Source: Microbacterium sp. (lineage in GTDB: Bacteria > Actinomycetota > Actinomycetes > Actinomycetales > Microbacteriaceae). From it: a stretch of DNA of 64,000 bases. The position numbers and the translations under genes were made by a program. The notes beneath the pieces are model-generated. The model made no database searches. It was not told the origin of the DNA and saw nothing but the letters and a program-made list of their open reading frames with translations. Below, in pieces: positions 57,899 to 64,000 of the stretch. Location: positions 248,001 through 312,000 of the forward strand of contig PNMM01000001.1 in assembly GCA_013823625.1 (NCBI GenBank), written 5' to 3'. Each line of letters opens with the position of its first letter. Position 1 is the first letter of the stretch.

Positions 57899-58591
57899 CT
57901 AGACGTGCAGGTTGGCGCGCTCGAGGTCTTCGGCGAAGTCGATCTCAACGGCGTAGAGGTCGCTGATGTCGACGGGCTCAACCGTGATGCCGTCGTGCTC
58001 GATCGCCAGCTCAATGCCGCGTTCAAAATAGTCTTGGTCGGCGCACTGCTTGAGGTGGCGCATCAGCATGGCCTTGTCGCGGCTCGAGATGTAGTTGATG
58101 CCCACGGCTTCGCCGAGCCCGCCCGAGACGGTCTTCGAGAGCTTCTGAATGAAGCCTTCAGCGTCGACGGTGTACTTGACCTCTTCGTCGCTCACGGTGG
58201 AGGTGTTGACGCTCACAAACGAGCGGTCGGCGTGCACGAGGGTCGACACGCGCACGAGAACCTGCGGGTCGAACACAACGTCGCCGTTCATCCACAAGAC
58301 ACCCTGCTTGCCGGTGGCCTTGAGGGCGCGCAGCAGGCTCTTCGAGGTGTTGGTCTGGTCGTACTGCTCGTTGTAGACGTACTCAACCTCGGGGAACGCA
58401 TCGATGATGTGCTCGAGCTTGTAGCCCACGACGGTCGTGATGGTCACGTCGGTGCCGAACGCAGCGGCGATGTTGTCGTGCTGCTGGCGCATGATGGTGC
58501 GCCCATCGCTCAACTCGGTGAGCGGCTTCGGAAGCTCGCGGCCGAGGCGACTGCCCATTCCGGCGGCGAGGATGACGACCTGAGTGGTCAT
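57899..58591 (-). CDS. sugar/choline-phosphate nucleotidyltransferase (LicC-like)
   Basis: A 230-residue NTP-transferase. The activation loop is VVILAAGMGSRLGRELPKPLTELSDG and the metal site GVLWMNGDVVFD. It couples CTP or another NTP to a phosphorylated small alcohol or sugar, giving the activated precursor for the wall cluster. CDP-choline, CDP-glycerol-like or sugar nucleotides are all possible. GGAG lies 7 nt before the ATG at 58591; the frame extends further upstream without a good start. It is 67 nt upstream of the permease and in the same direction. Confidence 0.8.
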   Translation of the reverse strand: MTTQVVILAAGMGSRLGRELPKPLTELSDGRTIMRQQHDNIAAAFGTDVTITTVVGYKLEHIIDAFPEVEYVYNEQYDQTNTSKSLLRALKATGKQGVLWMNGDVVFDPQVLVRVSTLVHADRSFVSVNTSTVSDEEVKYTVDAEGFIQKLSKTVSGGLGEAVGINYISSRDKAMLMRHLKQCADQDYFERGIELAIEHDGITVEPVDISDLYAVEIDFAEDLERANLHV

Positions 58592-58754
58592 GTGTGAACT
58601 CCTGATGTGTCTGCGTAAGTGAAGGGACACATCGTTGTGCACCTGAAGTTTACCGGCGACGACCCCGAAACGACATGCTTTGTTCATCTATTGTTTCCGA
58701 ACCGTGACCCGTGGATGCCGCGTTTGGCAGGCCGGTGCCGAACCGAGAGGTTGG

Positions 58755-58760
58755 TAGCGT
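58755..58760 (+). promoter_or_regulatory. -10 box TAGCGT, leaderless promoter of the ABC ATPase gene at 58768
   Basis: TAGCGT ends 7 nt before the GTG at 58768 and supports that start over the upstream GTG at 58711. Confidence 0.5.
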
Positions 58761-58767
58761 TACGTCT

Positions 58768-59649
58768 GTGGAATCCTCGTCAGCATCGCCCAAGCGCACG
58801 GGGAAGCCCCACCGACCCGCTCGCACGGCGAAACCGGCACGGGCGACATCACGCCCTCAACCCAGCCCGGCGAAGGTGGCAGCCCCCGCCCCCGTCGTGC
58901 TCGACGTCGTCGGAGTGCGCAAGTCGTTTGGGGGCGCGGTCGCTGTTGATGACGTCAGCCTGTCGGTGCGTCGAGGATCGATCTTCGGATTCGTGGGCCC
59001 GAACGGCGCCGGAAAGACCACAACGCTCTCGATCATCACGGGGTTGCTGCGCCCAGATGCGGGCACCATCACGGTCGGCGGCGCTGACGTGTGGAACGCG
59101 CCCTCTGAGGCCAAAAGCAAACTCGGGGTGTTGCCCGACCGCATGCGACTGTTCGACCGCCTCACCGGGGCACAGATGCTCTACTACTCCGCGGTGTTGC
59201 ACGGGCTCGACCGTGCGACGGCACGCACGCGCAGCGACGACCTCGCGCTTGCACTGGGCCTGGACGGCTCGCTTGACCGGCCGGTGCGCGACTATTCGAT
59301 TGGCATGATCAAAAAGATCTCGCTCGCGGCCGCGATGATTCACTCGCCCTCGGTGCTCGTGCTCGACGAGCCGTTCGAATCGGTTGATCCGGTGTCGACT
59401 TCTCAAGCAGTCGAACTCTTGACCCGCTTTGCTGCGGCGGGCGGCACCGTAGTTCTCTCGAGCCACAACATGGATCTCGTTGAGCGCGTGTGCGACAGCG
59501 TCGCCGTCATTGTCGATGGCCGCATTCTCGCGAGCGGCAGCCTTGACGAGGTGCGCGCGGGTCGCCGACTCGAAGAGCGATTCGTCGAGCTTGCCGGGGG
59601 TCGCGTCGCCGTGGAGGGCCTCGAGTGGTTGACCACGTTCTCCGACTGA
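58768..59649 (+). CDS. ABC transporter ATP-binding protein
   Basis: A 293-residue ATPase. A basic Pro/Ala-rich leader of about 40 residues precedes the domain. Walker A is VGPNGAGKTTTLSI; the signature region reads YSIGMIKKISLAAAM, with SIGM in place of LSGG; Walker B is VLVLDEPFESVDP; the switch His is in SSHNMDLV. The membrane subunit follows with a 25-nt overlap. The transported compound is not known. Confidence 0.88.
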   Translation: MESSSASPKRTGKPHRPARTAKPARATSRPQPSPAKVAAPAPVVLDVVGVRKSFGGAVAVDDVSLSVRRGSIFGFVGPNGAGKTTTLSIITGLLRPDAGTITVGGADVWNAPSEAKSKLGVLPDRMRLFDRLTGAQMLYYSAVLHGLDRATARTRSDDLALALGLDGSLDRPVRDYSIGMIKKISLAAAMIHSPSVLVLDEPFESVDPVSTSQAVELLTRFAAAGGTVVLSSHNMDLVERVCDSVAVIVDGRILASGSLDEVRAGRRLEERFVELAGGRVAVEGLEWLTTFSD

Positions 59650-61172
59650 AGCTCGCCCTGCTGGCCTCGGCCTTTCGGCCCGGGCCCGCTCTCGCGCGCA
59701 CGATTCTGACCCTCGCGCTCGCTGTCGCGGTCGGCGTGGGCATCATCATGCTCGCGCTCGCTGTCGACATCGCGCTGCCCACCCACCGCGCGGGCATCGT
59801 GATCGTTGCGTCAGCTCTCTCGGTCGCGATCGCGGTTGCTCCGCTCAGCGCCGGACTCGGGTCGGCGCTCGAGCCCGGGCGGTTCGCGCCGTATCCTCTC
59901 GACCCGCGCCGGCTCGCCGTGTCGCTGGGCGTCGCGGGCGCGGTCGGGCTACCGGGTGCGCTCGCCGTGGTTCTGGGCATTGGCCTCGTGATTGCCTGGG
60001 CGGCAACCCCCACGACTGGCGCTGCCGTCGTGGCGGCGGTGCTGGCGGCCGTAGCGATCATCCTCAGTTCGCAGTATCTCGTCGCCGTAGCGGGTCAGCT
60101 TGTCGTGTCGACAATGGCCCGGCGCCTCGTCACCACGGTGGCTCGCGTGGTCATCGGCGTTGCGATCGCGGCAGCCATCACCACCGTGCTCGTCGTGCTC
60201 GAGGAGCGCGAGGGCGAGGCGCTCAGCGCGATTGCGACCGTGCTGGGCAATTCGCCGGTCGGCCTGCTGTGGGCGGCGCCCGCGAGTGACCTCGCTGCGC
60301 TCATCGCGCGCGTGCTGGGCGGGGTCGTCATGGTGGGCGTGCTCGCGTGGGGCTGGGGGTGGATGGTCGCGCGCCTTCTCGAAACACCCCTGCGCAGTCG
60401 CGCGGTCACCTCGACAACCGGACTCGGGTGGTTCGACCTGGCCCCGGCCACGCCCGGAGGAGTGATCGCGGCGCGCAGCCTGCTCTACTGGACGAGCGAT
60501 TCGCGCTACCGGGCGGTCATCATCGCCCTGCCGGTGGCGCCGGTACTGATGATGTTGGCCTTTGCGGCCGCAGGTGCCCCCTTGCCGCCGTTGTGGCTCG
60601 TGCCCCTGCCCGTGCTTGCTCTGCTTCTCGGCTGGTTCTCGCACAACGACGTGGCCTACGACCACACGGCCGTGTGGGTGCACGTGGCCGCACCCCTCCC
60701 GGGCGCGGCCGACCGGTGGGGCCGCTGTGTTCCGCCGATACTTCTCGGTATTCCGCTCATCGTCGTTCTCGCGCCACTGTTTGCCATGTGGTCTGGCGTG
60801 GAGGGAGCGCTGCCCGCCCTTCTGGGCGTGAGTGCCGGTCTGCTGCTGACGGGGCTCGGCGTCTCGAGCGTGACGTCGGCGCTCGGCGCCTACCCCGCGG
60901 CGCGGCCCGGGGCCGGTCCGTTCGATCAGCCCCCCACGCTCGGCGCGCGCGCGGGCTGGGCCCAATCGCTCTCGTTGCTCGCGACCATCGGCTTCATGGC
61001 GCCCGCACTCATCGTCGCGGGCTGGGGTTTCTCGCAGCCCGAGTGGTTCACGGTGGCGGGCATCGCCGGGGCCGCGACGGGCGTCGGAATGCTCCTGCTC
61101 GGCATCGTCATTGGCGGGCGAGCGTTTCGCGAACGGGCACCTGAGTTGCTGACCCTTGTGATGCGCACCTAG
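59625..61172 (+). CDS. ABC exporter permease, multi-pass
   Basis: A 515-residue membrane protein with roughly twelve helices. It begins (M)VDHVLRLKLALLASAF, then AIAVAPLSAGLGSALEPGRFAPYPLDPRRLAV, a pattern of actinobacterial drug/peptide exporters that pair with a CcmA-like ATPase. The GTG at 59625 lies inside the end of the ATPase gene. No ligand is evident. Confidence 0.8.
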   Translation: MVDHVLRLKLALLASAFRPGPALARTILTLALAVAVGVGIIMLALAVDIALPTHRAGIVIVASALSVAIAVAPLSAGLGSALEPGRFAPYPLDPRRLAVSLGVAGAVGLPGALAVVLGIGLVIAWAATPTTGAAVVAAVLAAVAIILSSQYLVAVAGQLVVSTMARRLVTTVARVVIGVAIAAAITTVLVVLEEREGEALSAIATVLGNSPVGLLWAAPASDLAALIARVLGGVVMVGVLAWGWGWMVARLLETPLRSRAVTSTTGLGWFDLAPATPGGVIAARSLLYWTSDSRYRAVIIALPVAPVLMMLAFAAAGAPLPPLWLVPLPVLALLLGWFSHNDVAYDHTAVWVHVAAPLPGAADRWGRCVPPILLGIPLIVVLAPLFAMWSGVEGALPALLGVSAGLLLTGLGVSSVTSALGAYPAARPGAGPFDQPPTLGARAGWAQSLSLLATIGFMAPALIVAGWGFSQPEWFTVAGIAGAATGVGMLLLGIVIGGRAFRERAPELLTLVMRT

Positions 61173-61213
61173 TTCACCGCTCGGCTACCCGGCGGGGGCA
61201 TCCGCTCGCCGCG

Positions 61214-61219
61214 TAGAAT
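61214..61219 (+). promoter_or_regulatory. -10 box TAGAAT, leaderless promoter of the DUF3039 gene
   Basis: TAGAAT ends 6 nt before the ATG at 61226. This is the closest match to the -10 consensus in the set. Confidence 0.6.
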
Positions 61220-61225
61220 GCCCGC

Positions 61226-61504
61226 ATGGCGACTCTCGACGAACCGGGCGGGGCAGGGCAAGGCGGCGGCACCGACGTGCTCGACCGCGAGCTCGAAAAG
61301 CTGCTCAATGAAGAACAGCTCGAAGACGGCGACCACGAACGCTTTTCGCACTACGTGCCGAAGAACAAGATCATTGAGTCGGCGCTGACGGGCAAGCCCG
61401 TTCGCGCGCTCTGCGGCAAGAAGTGGACTCCCGGTCGCGACCCCGAGAAGTTTCCGATCTGCCCCGACTGCCAGAAGATCTACGAGAAGATGCGCGACGA
61501 ATAG
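61226..61504 (+). CDS. DUF3039 family protein
   Basis: A 92-residue protein of an actinobacterial family. The C-terminal part FSHYVPKNKIIESALTGKPVRALCGKKW is conserved, with a CxxC later in FPICPDCQKIYEKM; together with the earlier Cys it probably holds a zinc ion. The function is unknown. It ends 1 nt before the ftsY start, so the two are co-transcribed and probably share the leaderless promoter. Confidence 0.88.
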   Translation: MATLDEPGGAGQGGGTDVLDRELEKLLNEEQLEDGDHERFSHYVPKNKIIESALTGKPVRALCGKKWTPGRDPEKFPICPDCQKIYEKMRDE

Positions 61505-61505
61505 G

Positions 61506-62378
61506 GTGGCCGACCGCACCTTTCGCCTCGGCGGCGCCTTGCGCGGGCTCTTCACGAACCCGACGATCGACGACGACACGTGGGATGACCTCGAGGCTGC
61601 CCTCATCGGCGCCGACTTTGGCCCCGACCTCACCGACGAGATTCTCGCCGAGCTGCGCACCAACGTCGCCAAGTTCAAGACCACCGACCCGCGCGACCTC
61701 ACGCGCATGCTGCGCGAGGCCATCGAAGAGCGCCTTGCTGCGCACGACCCCACGCTCACTCTGAGCAACCGCCCCGCGGTCGTGCTCGTCGTGGGCGTCA
61801 ATGGCGTCGGCAAAACGACGACGATCGGCAAGTTCGCCAAGTTCTTGACGGGATACGGGCGCACCGTCGTCGTCGGCGCGGCCGACACCTTCCGCGCCGC
61901 GGCGGTTGACCAGCTCGCGACGTGGGCCGAGCGCGCGGGAGCGCAGGTCGTGCGCCCGCAGCACCCGGGCCAAGACCCCGCGAGTGTGGCCTACCAAACC
62001 GTGCAGTTTGCGATCGACAACGGCATCGATATCGCCATCGTTGACACGGCCGGTCGCCTACAAACCAAGGCGGGCCTCATGGATGAGCTCGGCAAGGTCA
62101 CGCGCGTCATCGAGAAGCTCACGCCCATCGCCGAAGTGCTGCTCGTGCTCGACGGCACGACGGGCCAAAACGGCCTCGCGCAAGCCGAGGCGTTCATCGA
62201 AAGCGCGGGGGTCACCGGGCTCGTCGTCACAAAGCTCGACGGCTCGGCCAAGGGTGGCTTCGTGTTGCGCGTGCAACAGCAGACGGGCATCCCGATCAAG
62301 CTCATTGGTCAGGGCGAAGACATTGGCGACCTCACGGGCTTCACGCCGCACGTCTTCGCCGCGAGTTTGGTGCCCTGA
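61506..62378 (+). CDS. ftsY: signal recognition particle receptor FtsY
   Basis: A 290-residue SRP GTPase that docks ribosome-nascent-chain complexes at the membrane. The acidic A domain is missing, as in many actinobacteria; the N domain starts LGGALRGLFTNPTIDDDTWDDLE. GTPase motifs: GVNGVGKTTT (G1), ADTFRAAAVDQL, VDTAGRLQ (G3), TKLDGSAKGG (G4/G5). The GTG at 61506 follows the DUF3039 stop directly. Its partner Ffh is encoded 610 bp downstream. Confidence 0.97.
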   Translation: MADRTFRLGGALRGLFTNPTIDDDTWDDLEAALIGADFGPDLTDEILAELRTNVAKFKTTDPRDLTRMLREAIEERLAAHDPTLTLSNRPAVVLVVGVNGVGKTTTIGKFAKFLTGYGRTVVVGAADTFRAAAVDQLATWAERAGAQVVRPQHPGQDPASVAYQTVQFAIDNGIDIAIVDTAGRLQTKAGLMDELGKVTRVIEKLTPIAEVLLVLDGTTGQNGLAQAEAFIESAGVTGLVVTKLDGSAKGGFVLRVQQQTGIPIKLIGQGEDIGDLTGFTPHVFAASLVP

Positions 62379-62386
62379 CCAGGGCA
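62371..62386. terminator. small hairpin between ftsY and the gamma-carbonic anhydrase gene
   Basis: TGCCCT, loop GACC, AGGGCA; the ftsY stop lies at its centre. Only a 6-bp stem, so a weak candidate. Confidence 0.35.
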
Positions 62387-62403
62387 CTCAGCAGGCAGAG
62401 CCC

Positions 62404-62916
62404 TTATGCCTCGAGCGCGGCGTGCTCGGCGGCGAGCATGAGGTACGTCTCGGCGTTGCGCCGATTTGCTGCCACTTCGTCGTCGGTCAATTCGCGGCGA
62501 ACCTTAGCGGGCACGCCGGCGACGAGTGATCGCGGCGGCACGATTGTGCCCTCGAGCACAACAGCGCCCGCGGCAACGAGCGACTCGCGCCCGATGACGG
62601 CACCGTTCAAGACCGTCGAGCTCATGCCGATGAGGCAGTCGTCTTCGACGACGCAACCGTGCAGCATCGCGTTGTGTCCCACGCTCACTCCGCGCCCGAC
62701 GATCGTGGGTTTGCCGGGGTCGCCGTGCACGGTCACGTTGTCTTGCAGGTTGGAGCCTTCGCCGACCTCGATGAGGTCGCGGTCGCCGCGCAACACGGCA
62801 CCGTAGAAGACCGAAGCGCGCGGGTGGATGCGCACCTGGCCGATGAGCGTCGCATTCGGGGCGACCCACGCGGCAGCATCCACCTGGGGTTCGTGGCCAA
62901 AGATTGCGCGACGCAT
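62404..62916 (-). CDS. gamma-carbonic anhydrase-family protein (left-handed beta helix)
   Basis: A 170-residue trimeric hexapeptide-repeat protein. The metal His positions are in NVTVHGDPGK and GHNAMLHGC; the repeats LIGQVRIH, IVGRGVSVGHNA, LIGMSSTVLNGAVIG and VAAGAVVLEG show the beta helix. Many members bind zinc or iron; carbonic anhydrase activity varies. GGAGG stands 4 nt before the ATG at 62916. It is convergent with ftsY and divergent from ffh. Confidence 0.9.
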   Translation of the reverse strand: MRRAIFGHEPQVDAAAWVAPNATLIGQVRIHPRASVFYGAVLRGDRDLIEVGEGSNLQDNVTVHGDPGKPTIVGRGVSVGHNAMLHGCVVEDDCLIGMSSTVLNGAVIGRESLVAAGAVVLEGTIVPPRSLVAGVPAKVRRELTDDEVAANRRNAETYLMLAAEHAALEA

Positions 62917-62973
62917 GGTGCCTCCCGAAGCGGTTGGGGTGTCTGCACGGCCAGTCAACCAGACCGCCCCGCC

Positions 62974-62979
62974 TAGAAT
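62974..62979 (+). promoter_or_regulatory. -10 box TAGAAT of ffh
   Basis: TAGAAT ends 9 nt before the ATG at 62989, so the leader is absent or only a few nucleotides. Confidence 0.5.
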
Positions 62980-62988
62980 GGGGCCACT

Positions 62989-64000
62989 ATGGCGACGTTC
63001 GGCACTCTCTCTGATCGGCTTACCGCGACCTTCAGCGCGCTGCGCACGAAGGGCAAGCTCAGCGCGGCCGATGTCGACGGCACGGTGCGCGAGATTCGCC
63101 GGGCCCTGCTCGACGCCGACGTTGCCCTGCCGGTGGTCAAAGACTTCACCGCAGCCGTGCGCGAGCGTGCGCTCGGCGACGAGGTCAACAAGGCCCTCAA
63201 CCCGGCCCAGCAGGTCGTGCAGATCGTCAACGACGAGCTCATCACGATTCTGGGCGGCCAGCAGCGTCGACTGCAGTTCGCCAAGAACCCGCCCACGGTC
63301 ATCATGCTCGCGGGTCTGCAGGGTGCCGGAAAGACCACGCTCGCGGGCAAGCTCGCAAAGTGGTTGAAGGCGGATGGCCACACTCCGCTGCTCGTCGCCG
63401 CCGACCTTCAGCGGCCCAACGCCGTGCAGCAGTTGCAGGTCGTCGCCGAGCAGGCCGGGGTTGCCGTGTTCGCGCCCGAGCCGGGCAATGGCAAGGGCGA
63501 CCCCGTGCGGGTCGCGAAAGACGCGCTCAAGCACGCCAAGACGAATCTGCACGATGTCGTGATCGTCGACACGGCCGGTCGCCTCGGTGTTGATGCCGAG
63601 CTCATGAAGCAGGCCGCCGACATTCGCAAGGCCGTCGACCCCGACGAAGTGCTCTTCGTCATCGACGCGATGATCGGTCAAGACGCCGTCACTACGGCCA
63701 AGGCCTTCCAAGACGGCGTCGACTTCACGGGCGTCGTGCTCTCGAAGCTCGACGGCGATGCGCGCGGTGGTGCCGCGTTGAGCGTCGCGAGCATCACGGG
63801 TCGTCCGATCATGTTCGCGTCGACGGGTGAAGGTCTCGACGACTTCGAGCCGTTCTACCCCGACCGTATGGCGAGCCGCATTCTCGACCTCGGCGACATC
63901 CTCACGCTCATCGAGCAGGCGCAGAAGACCTTCGACGAAGAAGACGCGCGCAAGACAGCCGAGAAGTTCGCGACCGACAGTTTCACGCTCGAAGACTTTC
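62989..64000 (+). CDS. ffh: signal recognition particle protein Ffh, 3' end beyond the window
   Basis: The first 337 residues of the SRP GTPase. The N domain is FGTLSDRLTATFSALRTKGKLS; GTPase motifs are LAGLQGAGKTTLAGKLAKWL (G1), DLQRPNAVQQL, VDTAGRLGVD (G3) and LSKLDGDARGGAALS (G4/G5), ending in RMASRILDLGDILTLIEQAQ. The RNA-binding M domain lies beyond the window. It works with FtsY in co-translational membrane targeting. It is divergent from the gamma-carbonic anhydrase gene. Confidence 0.97.
   Translation, partial: MATFGTLSDRLTATFSALRTKGKLSAADVDGTVREIRRALLDADVALPVVKDFTAAVRERALGDEVNKALNPAQQVVQIVNDELITILGGQQRRLQFAKNPPTVIMLAGLQGAGKTTLAGKLAKWLKADGHTPLLVAADLQRPNAVQQLQVVAEQAGVAVFAPEPGNGKGDPVRVAKDALKHAKTNLHDVVIVDTAGRLGVDAELMKQAADIRKAVDPDEVLFVIDAMIGQDAVTTAKAFQDGVDFTGVVLSKLDGDARGGAALSVASITGRPIMFASTGEGLDDFEPFYPDRMASRILDLGDILTLIEQAQKTFDEEDARKTAEKFATDSFTLEDF

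Noticed and set aside
57880-57900. Possible sixth operator, CGTTCGGGACGCTCGAACG
   Set aside because: The half-sites match but the spacing is 9 instead of 6, and the position between two wall-polymer genes makes no regulatory sense for the island.
1-64000. CRISPR array, prophage, toxin-antitoxin or secondary-metabolite cluster
   Set aside because: No regularly spaced repeats, phage structural genes, TA pairs or PKS/NRPS domains were seen on either strand.

Overview
The window is a GC-rich, gene-dense chromosomal segment of an actinobacterium, most likely a member of the Microbacteriaceae. The evidence is the run of actinobacterial marker families (DUF3107, DUF3039, AdnAB-type helicase-nucleases, UvrD2, UPF0182, DUF2342 metalloprotease), the abundance of GTG starts, and many promoters whose -10 box lies 6-9 nt before the start codon, which implies leaderless mRNAs. 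No CRISPR array, insertion sequence, integrase or phage gene was seen. Intergenic gaps are short; none reaches 300 bases.

Layout. (1) 1-10424: DEAD-box helicase (cut by the window edge), ferritin-like protein, sortase substrate, DUF3107, and the adnA-adnB helicase-nuclease pair. (2) 10421-25400: a catabolic island. A five-gene minus-strand operon encodes HpaE-, HpaD- and HpaG-like enzymes plus a P450 ferredoxin and ferredoxin reductase. Around it lie a MarR regulator, a cytochrome P450, a class I amidotransferase, a glutamine-synthetase-like ligase, an acetoacetate-decarboxylase-family protein, two paralogous APC permeases and a PuuD-like hydrolase. Five copies of a CGTT-N6-CGAAC palindrome mark the catabolic promoters. 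(3) 25427-35827: return to a conserved block, with a phosphotransferase-like pseudokinase, NudC, UvrD2, an E1-like protein, a DUF2342 metalloprotease, a Lon-like PDZ protease and UPF0182. From my knowledge of Mycobacterium tuberculosis, the order resembles Rv3193c-Rv3211, with the island dropped in between adnB and nudC. (4) 35861-48593: small operons (methyltransferases, ECF sigma factor with membrane partner, initiator tRNA, HxlR and TetR regulators, lipoproteins), including an unannotated-looking heliorhodopsin at 42117-42920 with its Schiff-base lysine and counterion glutamate in place. (5) 48719-58591: an HtrA protease followed by a wall-polymer cluster (GT2, two CDP-glycerol glycerophosphotransferase-family proteins, ABC exporter, nucleotidyltransferase). 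(6) 58768-64000: an ABC exporter, DUF3039, ftsY, gamma-carbonic anhydrase and ffh (cut by the window end).

How the genes work together. The island reads as one regulon for taking up an amine, probably gamma-glutamylating it, oxidising it with a P450 fed by its own ferredoxin chain, releasing glutamate with an amidohydrolase, and cleaving a homoprotocatechuate-like ring. The combination of a Puu/Ipu/Mor-like amine module with a meta-cleavage module is the most unusual thing here. The substrate is inferred, not shown.
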